DNA of 64,000 bases, from the NCBI GenBank assembly GCA_013180625.2, contig SNVD02007657.1, positions 243,140 to 307,139 of the forward strand, read 5' to 3'. Position numbers and translations under genes: made by a program. The notes under the pieces were generated by a model that saw only the letters and a program-made list of their open reading frames with translations, ran no database searches and was not told the origin of the DNA. This DNA is from Boswellia sacra (Eukaryota; Streptophyta; Magnoliopsida; Sapindales; Burseraceae). Positions 56,370 to 64,000 of the stretch are shown piece after piece; positions within the stretch are counted from its first letter, which is position 1, and every line of letters begins with the position of its first letter.

Positions 56370-58009
56370 TAGTTATGGTACTTTTTGGAATCCATATTTG
56401 TTTCAAATTAGGATTTCTCTTAATGTAACAAGAATGCACTTTGTGTCATTTTCTTCCACAATAAGTACATGAATGATTAGGATTATTCCTAGAAGATGCA
56501 TGAGCAAAATAATTTTTAAAATACTTTTGATTTTTATGAGTTTATATCCTAAACCTCTTTTATCAAAAACACACCTTTGGTTTTGTAACATAGAATTCAA
56601 ATTTTTTGTACTTTTTGTAAAACTATCAACAATATTTCTTAAGTCATTATTTTCCTTTTTCAAAATAACATTTTCTTTCTCTAATTTATCAAAATCCTTT
56701 TGTTTTAAAATCTCATTTTCAGTTTTTTAATAAATGTATTTGATTTTCCAAACTTTCAAAATCTTTTTGCCTTAAAATTTCATTTTCATTTTCTAAAGCT
56801 TCATTTGTTTCCAACAACTCTTCTAATTTTGTTAACATGATTTTTGACTTCTTTTTGAAAGCATTGATTTTTTAATTTTGTTTATCAACTTGCACATGTA
56901 AATTTTGGAATGCTTCAAGTAATTCATCATATGCAAGTTTAGGATCTATTTAGGAATACTTACCTCTCTTCCTTAAGCCATCAAGCATATGTTTGCAAAT
57001 TACGAAAAAATACTTCTTCTTCGGTGGAGCTAGCTTCACTATCATCCCAATTTGGTGGCTTTGTTGCTTTGATTTCTTTGTTTTGACTCTTGAAGTAAGA
57101 CAACATCTTTACATGTCCCTGTTTCTTGCACTCATAGCAAATGACTTGATCATTTTTCTTATCTTGCTTTGAGCTTTGCCCTTTGTACTCCCTTCTAGAA
57201 TTCTTCTTGAATCCTTGGTTTCTTCTAATCATCCTTTTTAGCTTTCTTGTGATGAATGCAAGATCTTCATCATCTCCTTCCTCGTTGGACTCATCATCTT
57301 CTTTTGTTGAAGATTTGAAAGCGATATTTTTCTTTTTCTTGAAATCTTCTTCATTCTCCTTCAAGGTGATTTCATGAGTCATGAGAGAACCCATAAGTTC
57401 TTCTAATGGTAGTTTGGTGAGGTCCTTTGCTTCTTGAATTGCCGTCACCTTTGGCTCCCAAGATTTTGGTAGACACCTAAGAATCTTTCTCACCATTTCA
57501 ACATTAGAATAAGATTTACCAAGAGATTTCAAACTATTAATAATATCCGTAAATCTAGTAAACATTTCAGAAATTGATTCATCCGGTTTCATCTAAAAAG
57601 CTCATAACTATGAACTAGCATACTAATTTTAGATTCTTTAACTTGACTAGTTCCTTCATGAGTTACTTCAAGTGTGTGCCATTTTCTTGTGCCGTAGAAC
57701 AAGTAGATATTCTATTAAACTCATTTCTATCTAGAGCACAATAAACACATTCATAGCTTTAGCATTCAAACTCAATTTCTTTTTATCATCTTCACTAAAC
57801 TCTTTAGGTTCTTTAAGCATGCATTCCCCATTTTCAATTTTGGTAGAAACAAAAGGTCCTTCCAAAACAATAGACCACAAATCATAATCAAAAGATTTCA
57901 AGAAAATACTAATTCTAGTTTTCCAATAAGAGTAATCACTTCCATTAAAAAATGGAGGTCTAGAGATAGAAAGTCCCTCAACATATGAAGTTGAATTAAA
58001 AGTTGCCAT
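56370..58009 (-). pseudogene. gag remains (copia 3)
   Basis: The start MATFNSTSYVEG is at 58009, with RPPFFNGSDYSYWKTRISIF as in copia gag N termini. The piece 56981-57592 has ETMF-like SISEMFTRFTDIINSLKSLG, LRCLPKSWEPKVTAI and a zinc knuckle CYECKKQGHVK, where the last ligand is changed. A coiled-coil stretch follows at 56403-56900. Stops separate the pieces. Confidence 0.85.
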
Positions 58010-58060
58010 AGCTCAAAAATCGATTAAGATTTAAAAAATTTAGCAACCTTGCTCTGATAC

Positions 58061-58072
58061 CACTTGTTGACC
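58061..58072 (-). other. Primer binding site, initiator tRNA-Met (copia 3)
   Basis: TGGTATCAGAGC on the minus strand, two bases inside the 5' LTR, is an exact match to the usual plant copia primer site. Confidence 0.93.
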
Positions 58073-58074
58073 CA

Positions 58075-59873
58075 GGTATGGCAACCCAAGAGGGGGGGTG
58101 AATTGGGTTTTTATTTATAAAAACGGATTTGTAAACTTTTCTTTGAAAGATCAAATAGGTACTCTTCTTTGAGAATAAAGGTAGAAGGTAAGAGAAATTA
58201 AGAAGTGATCTAAGATTGTACTCAAGAGAAATGCAATAATGCAATCACAAGTGCAAGTAAATGTAAAGAGGAATTGGATAGAGAGAGTGCAAACTCAATT
58301 TACGTGGTTCGGCAAACCTTGCCTACGTCCACGGGCTCCTAGCTCCACAAGCTAGGCTTTCACTAAGTTGAAGAAATCTTTACAACTTGCTTGATGAACA
58401 ACCTCACCAAGACTTTTTCCTTCAACCCTTGATAAAACCACACTAAGAGTTCTTCTTGATGAACAACCTCACCAAGGCAACTTTCCTCAACCCTTGATAA
58501 CACCACACCAAGAGTTCTTCTTGATGAAAAACCTCACCAAGGCAACTTTCTTCAACTCTTGATAACACCACACCAAGAGTTCTTCTTGATGAACAACCTT
58601 ACCAAGGCAACTTCCTTCAACTCTTGCTAACACACAACAAGAGTTCTTTCAAGGATAACTATTATCCTTTACAATAATATCTCACTCTCACCACAATACA
58701 AGAACAAAGATAATTTTTACAACAAAGTATAACTCTCTTCAAAGAGTAGATAAAGAATATAAAAGCTCTCTAGACTTGATATTTCTCTTGTTTTTTGCTT
58801 GATAGATGCTTCTCTTGCTCTTCTTGTTCTTTTTGAATGCATGGAGAAGGGCTCCTTTTATAGGCAAATGGGATGAACTTAATCAAGTGAAGACACCAAC
58901 TCCAAATTTTCTGCCCACCATGAAAACCAAAATCTTGTCTGCCATTTTTGTCAATGTTCTGTTTGCAATTTGAAAATATGCAAAACATAAAAGATCTTAA
59001 AAATTAAATAAGCTTTCCAACGCATCATGAACCAAGTCATTTGGATATCTGTAGCTCAAGATATGGCCAAAACACCATTCGGTGCTCATGTGACTTGATT
59101 TTTCTTCCTTGTGTCAGTCCAGCGATTTGCATGTGTATTATGTCGGCCTTCTGTTTGAAATTTGAATTTATTCAAAGAATATGAAATCTGCTCCATTGAA
59201 TCATCTTTCTAATTCCATAAGAATCAAGTCATTTGGATATCTTTAACTCAAGATATGGATAAAACATTATTTGGTGCTCAAATGAGTTGATTTTTCTTCT
59301 CTGTGTCAGTCTACCGAATTTAATGTCAATTATGTCAGCCTTCTGTTTGAAATTGGAATTTATTCAAAACATATGAAATGTGATTCATTAAGTCCTCTTT
59401 CCAATTCCGTAAGAATCAAGTCATTTTGATTTTTCTAGCTCAAGATATGTCTAAACGAGTATTCAGTGCTCATGTCAGCTGCTTCCATTTGTCTTTCAAC
59501 TTGCATGATGATTTGGACAACCTTACACTTGAAATTTGAATTTCTTTAAAACATATGAAATGTTATAAATTGAGTAAGATTTCCAAAGGATCAAGAATCA
59601 TATCATTTGGACATTTATAGAGATATATATGACCAATTGATTGAACATTGCGCATGTGTCACATTCCTTGAGTCAAACCTTGTTCTAAAACTTTGGTGCC
59701 TTTAATATGTAGTCTTCTCCTTAGCTTCAACACTTCATTTTAATAAGCCTCTTCTTGATTTTACAATTATTTCAATGATCTTACTCTTGCACACAAATAA
59801 ACATGTTAGTAAATCACAATGAATCAATATGTATTGTTATCATCAAAATTATCATGTAGCCTTAGGGCTAACA
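58075..59873 (-). repeat. 5' LTR of copia element 3
   Basis: It matches 52429-54285 over its whole length, with TATA box TATAAAAG at 58855-58862. It has four minisatellite units where the 3' LTR has six, and keeps about 70 bp (near 59555-59630) missing from the 3' LTR. Confidence 0.93.
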
Positions 59874-60667
59874 TTATCTTCTTCATGCTCTGCCTTTTTA
59901 TTGATTTCGATTGATTGCGATGATCTCCTTGCATTTTGTAGAGAGATAAAGTGAGAGTTTTGGTTGATTGTGATGTTTTATGTGATTTGATAAATCAGGA
60001 ATGGTTTTTAACCCATGTTATTTGTAATTTATAATTAATAGATGTTGTAAAGTGAGGGTTTTGGTTGATTGTGATGTTTTATGTGAGTTGTGCATGTTTT
60101 GTTTGTGAAATCGGTGAATTCTATGTAATCTTGAGGTTGAATATGATGATGGTCAATGGTGTTGAACTATTGAACCATCGTCGAATTGTCGAATAGTTGC
60201 ATTGTTTTCGACGAATAACAATGTTGAACTGTCTAATTAATTTGATGCATTGTCAAATAGTTGTCAAATTGCATGCTAGGTGTCATCGAACTGTAGAATT
60301 GACATTGTTAATTAAGGAATTGTTTATTCAACAATTCGATGTGTAGTCATAGAATCGTCAAACAAGCACATATTGTCATCGAACATCTAACGAACTGTCG
60401 AATTAGTTGTTATCTAATTTAGGATAATATGGTATCTTGTCGAACCGTCGTCGAATTTTATGTTTGTTTTGTCGAACTGTCAAACTTTATGGTCGAAGTT
60501 GATACCACATTTGTCGAACTGATCTATGTGCTGTCGAATTATTGAAATATGTAATTCGACAATTCGATTTGCCCATGGTCGAATTATTGAATTGTTTAGT
60601 AGATTGACTTTTTTGTACATGTCATGCACGATTTTTTGGTTTTAACCCGTTAAACCCTTCATTTCAG
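59874..60667 (+). repeat. Leader/intron region with TCGAA-type minisatellite
   Basis: From about 60170 to 60605 the sequence is studded with GTCGAA(C/T)TGTCGAA variants in both orientations (GTCGAATTGTCG-like and AATTCGACAATTCG). A pyrimidine-rich stretch and CAG at 60665-60667 end the region just before the first ATG of the DUF1985 gene, so it is probably a 5' UTR intron. A repeated GTGAGAGTTTTGGTTGATTG / GTGAGGGTTTTGGTTGATTG pair occurs at 59951 and 60052. Confidence 0.6.
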
Positions 60668-60675
60668 GTCTACAT

Positions 60676-63600
60676 ATGGAGCCCACAAAGTCGAGAATCA
60701 CTTTTGACCTGAAAACACCAAAAGCCGCACATTTTGTTGGGTGATTACAATGATAATGGGGTTGGATTGCATTTTTGTGTACAAAAAGCTTACCAAAAAG
60801 CAGAAAAGGATCTTCAACAAGAAGACAGGCTTTGGTGACTTGATGCAGATACGAGACCTTACTTTCCCAGGCAAACTAGTCAACAAAGTGGTTTTGCATG
60901 AGTTGAAGATGCATGGCATGTAGGACGAGGAGTTATGGTACCTCGTTTTTGGTAAGACATTGTTGTTCTACTACTACGATGTGAAATGTCTATTTATGTT
61001 TGTATTGGCCTTGGAATTGTTAATCATACAGGGAAGGCCATAAGATTCTCCAGACACAAGTTTGCACTGATCATAGGGCTAAAGTTTGGTCGGTTGCTTG
61101 ATTTTGAGAAGGACCCCAAGCACTACTTGAGGAATAGGTATCCGAGCGGAAACAATATAAAGGTTATCGAATTCAAGTCTTGGATCAAGTCAGTGGATTT
61201 CAGCAAAATAAAGAATTCAGATGCAGTGAAGTTAACTACATATTGGGTGTTAGAGCGTCTTATATGAGGCTAGTTAAAAATTGGTGTGATAAATTTGGAT
61301 TATCTTGAATTGGTTGATGACTTGGATAAGTTCAAGGAGTATCCTTGGGGTGAACCTACAGGGAGGGAGACGTATAACGGTATAAGGACTTTCGTGTTAG
61401 ATTGGGCGAAAAAGTATATACAAAGGTACAAGACGAAGAAGTCACCACAAAAAAGAGAAATTAAACATTTACGAATGCGCGTACACCTTCCAGGTACTTG
61501 AAATATTTTCATATTTATAAACTTTAGTTTGGTTATCATATACTTAAATAACGTAAAATATGTCGACATTGCTTATATGCGGCTTTTGTGTTTACAGATC
61601 TTATTGTATGAGGCAATTCCATTTGTGTGGTCTTTGTATGCATGGAAGGGCGAAGCGTACGAAGAGAAGATCCCGTGAAGGTGGACCAGTGTTGATAGAC
61701 TCATCAAACATACAAAGGTTTTGAGGGACGTGTTTGGTGGAACCCATCAAGTAAAGACACTATAGTGTTTCATTTTCATTTGTCAAAGGTTGCTTATATA
61801 ACTCTTGTTGTATTGTAATCTCAAGTTTGTTAATTTTTTTTCGAACCAAGGGAATATTCCCAACGTGAACCTACGTCCAAAGGCCACAGAGCTGAGCAAC
61901 AACCTGTATACAAAGATTCTGTGTTGGACAAATGGACCTGGAGGTGTATTGGTTAAGTGGGTCAACGAAAATGAGTTCCCAGTCCTCGTCAATGAAAGGT
62001 CCAGCAGAAGGTGAAGGACAAGCAACTAGAATGGGAGGGTCCTAGCCCTGGATCATCTGCTAAAGCTGTTGAGGCTCATTTTGTGTATATAGAGGGCCAG
62101 GTCAATATGTTTTGAGTAAATTCAAATAGAATGCCTTTTTATTGAAATGGGTTATGTTTTTCATGCATATAACAAATTGTTTTTGGTTACGTGTAGACTT
62201 ATTCTAATTTCGCGATTCCTCTGGCTCTGCTATAGGCTATTTGGCATGAGTTTGCAGTCCACCATGTAGAGATGATTGCTATGCTTACTGATCATCTTAA
62301 AGCGGTATAAGAGATGCAAGCTGGACCCGCCCATGAGATGCGGTCTCTACGTGATAAGGTCCAAAAGCTATGCAAAGAGGTCTGTAAGCTCAAAGAGGAG
62401 CAAGCGGTGTTTGTTGAGGATGTCGAGGTTAGTTGATATTACATCAATTTCATCATTTGTGAAATTACATTAATCTCATTATTTGCAATACTAGAACAAC
62501 TAATTCCTTTGTCACAGGGTAGTAATTCAGAGGTCTCGATTGACAAGGTCTCAATTCTTCACCACCCAACACAGTTGTCTTCTACAGTCGACGAGGTCTT
62601 GCATTTGTCATAGAATAGTACTCCAGAGGTCTCGATCATACACTTATCCTAAGACGTATATAGTGACTAGCCTAATAAGAGTGTCCGCATTGTTAGGTCT
62701 CGGCCTGTGACGTATTAGATGGTGAAGCTTTACATGGGTAGAATGCGACGGAAGGTGGCTACCCTACGTAGCCCATATACTGATTTAGGCCTTCGAGCAA
62801 AGAGATAGCGAGCGGACCATTCATTGCATGAGGTGCTGGTTATGACTCCACCATCGTATTTACCCTCTAAGTGGGAGCCTATGTTCGACCCGCATTTTAA
62901 GTCGTACCACGATGCGTGGTGAGCTATTGATCACCTACAACTCTAGCTTGGACTAGACTACTACAGAAATGGGACTTCTTAGTTCGCAGATATCACTAAA
63001 CTAGGCTCATGGTTGGGGGGTGATGTGAGTTTCTTGATTCCAACTATGGTATATTGATATCCAACGCCAAGTTATACTTAACTAACTTTACTAACATAAC
63101 TGACTTTGTTTCTTTTTCCAGCACATTAATTCTTTTATGCATTTATTTCGGGCTCGGTGAAGCCACAACCCTGAGGTGATATCTTAGCGATTCGCAACCC
63201 TCGATCACGGATTCTTTATAAGTCTCACACGAGTTTGCATACATTGTTTAGTTTTGTATTAACCATTTTGCTTTCTCATCTAACATTGCGTTATGGGATA
63301 TAGTGTTGGATGGCTAGCACCTACGAAAGGTGCAAAGATAGCTTGCTCAGCATTGCATGGGAGGAGCTTCTTTTTTAATACGCGAACGGTCTTAATATGA
63401 GCGATGGATTCATGTGGTTTGAGGTGGATTATGTGAGTCGTATAATGATTAATATTATCTTGTAGTCTTTCGTCTAGTTGTAACAACATCATAACTAATG
63501 AATTGAACAATGTACCATTGCAGGTATATACCCCTGTAAATGTCAGTAGACAACATTGGGTTCTAGAGTGGATTTCGCAAGGATTGAGAGGTTGTTCTGT

Positions 63601-63950
63601 ACGACTCACAGATACCGAAGGACCAAGATAGCCACTAGAAGTTAATTGACTATTGCATGCCTCTCACTATCCCAATGCCTCATCTGATGAAGACATCCAT
63701 TCGCTTTTTGGCCCATACTAATGTCTTCCGTGACACCACTCTGTTTGCCATATTTCAGGCTAGGGAGGTGGTCCCTCAGCAGCCTCCAAGTAGCAGTGCA
63801 TATGGTGCGTACGTTACCATATTTTTAGATTTGCTTAGTTCGAGGGTCAGCGTGGAGGCATTAGCACATGTTGGTGAAGAGAGGCTGAGGAAGCTAGCGG
63901 CGATGAGGATATGGCATTTGGGGGGCATGGACCACATTGAGGCATTTTAG
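60676..63950 (+). pseudogene. DUF1985 / Ulp1-like cysteine protease gene of a MULE, decayed
   Basis: The first ATG (MEPTKSRITFDL) follows an acceptor. A DUF1985 domain is seen as GKAIRFSRHKFALIIGLKFG, then VDDLDKFKEYPWGEPTGRETY (60986-61500) and YEAIPFVWSLYAWKGEAYEE (about 61610). A coiled coil follows (about 62320-62420), then RSPYTDLGLR and an LGSWLGGD segment (62.75-63.03 kb). A C-terminal Ulp1/C48 domain has the catalytic His block SRQHWVLEW (about 63545), Asp block VLYDS (about 63595) and VPQQPPSSSAYGAYV (63775-63815), where the expected catalytic Cys-Gly reads Tyr-Gly. Many stops and frameshifts occur. Such genes ride in plant MULEs (Kaonashi-type); the host target of the protease is unknown. 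The element continues past the window. Confidence 0.75.
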
Positions 63951-64000
63951 AGCCACTCATTGGGGGAGTGGCCCCAGGATGAGGGTTTTTACAGTGTTTA
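63951..64000 (+). other. Continuation of the MULE beyond the window
   Basis: Sequence after the terminal stop of the Ulp1-like piece; too short to interpret. Confidence 0.4.

Larger units (their letters stand above)
52429..59873 (-). mobile_element. Ty1/copia element 3, full ends but RT and RNase H deleted
   Basis: LTRs 52429-54285 and 58075-59873 are flanked by the perfect 5-bp duplication TTATC (52424-52428 and 59874-59878). On the minus strand it has 5' LTR, primer site, gag, protease, integrase, a linker rich in acidic and Lys residues, a few codons of the RT N terminus, then the polypurine tract and 3' LTR. The internal region is only 3.8 kb because RT and RNase H are missing. LTRs are similar by eye well above the first copia element, so this is a younger insertion. 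It is non-autonomous and sits inside the DUF1985/Ulp1 MULE leader. Confidence 0.93.

Noticed and set aside
56074..56472. 132-codon plus-strand ORF starting with Asn/Thr/His-rich sequence
   Set aside because: It is antisense to the protease region of copia 3, with a CA microsatellite providing the open frame.

Overview
The window is AT-rich nuclear DNA of a flowering plant, most likely a woody or rosid eudicot. Evidence is intron-containing PR-4 genes, an intronless plant-type mTERF gene, Ty1/copia elements primed by initiator tRNA-Met, Mutator-like elements (MULEs) and hAT-type MITEs. I cannot name the species from sequence alone. No bacterial-style operons, CRISPR arrays, rRNA genes or convincing tRNA genes are present.

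Layout. 1-1.5 kb: a possible terminal exon of a gene lying to the left, then AT-rich DNA. 1.55-13.34 kb: an old, full-length, minus-strand SIRE/Maximus-like copia element (LTRs 1553-2409 and 12479-13336) with decayed gag-pol, an eroded extra ORF between pol and the 3' LTR, and a nested gypsy-type solo LTR (5303-7279). 14.0-19.8 kb: a hevein-type PR-4 pseudogene on the minus strand whose hevein coding sequence is split by a 4.75-kb MULE; the repeated target bases flank the MULE exactly. 22.1-26.0 kb: a truncated copia relic. 26.1-28.2 kb: a long-TIR, pack-MULE-like element and a possible solo LTR. 28.8-33.2 kb: two apparently intact PR-4 genes, class I (with hevein domain) and class II (without). 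35.2-39.3 kb: an intact mTERF gene with an older mTERF relic behind it. 39.76-41.9 kb: a repeat locus dominated by the motif TCGAGTGTCG. 43.2-47.0 kb: a second copy of the mTERF block in which the gene is dead. 49.7-51.3 kb: a 1.62-kb foldback element, almost entirely inverted repeat, with a perfect 9-bp target duplication and a TCGAGTGTCG array at its centre. 52.1-64 kb: a MULE-like element carrying a decayed DUF1985/Ulp1-protease-like gene (plus strand, running to the window end), interrupted by a 7.4-kb copia element (52429-59873, target duplication TTATC) that has lost its reverse transcriptase and RNase H.

How it fits together. Only three protein-coding genes look functional: PR-4 class I, PR-4 class II and mTERF. 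The PR-4 genes encode secreted defence proteins and form a small same-strand family with one copy killed by a transposon. The mTERF protein should act in mitochondria or plastids. Almost everything else is layered transposable-element debris. The most unusual material is the set of TCGA-core minisatellites (TCGAGTGTCG at 39.8-41.4 and 50.2-50.8 kb; TCGAA(C/T)TGTCGAA at 60.1-60.6 kb) found inside Mutator-like elements, in one case arranged as a giant hairpin. Coordinates of decayed features are approximate unless a target duplication or splice site fixes them.
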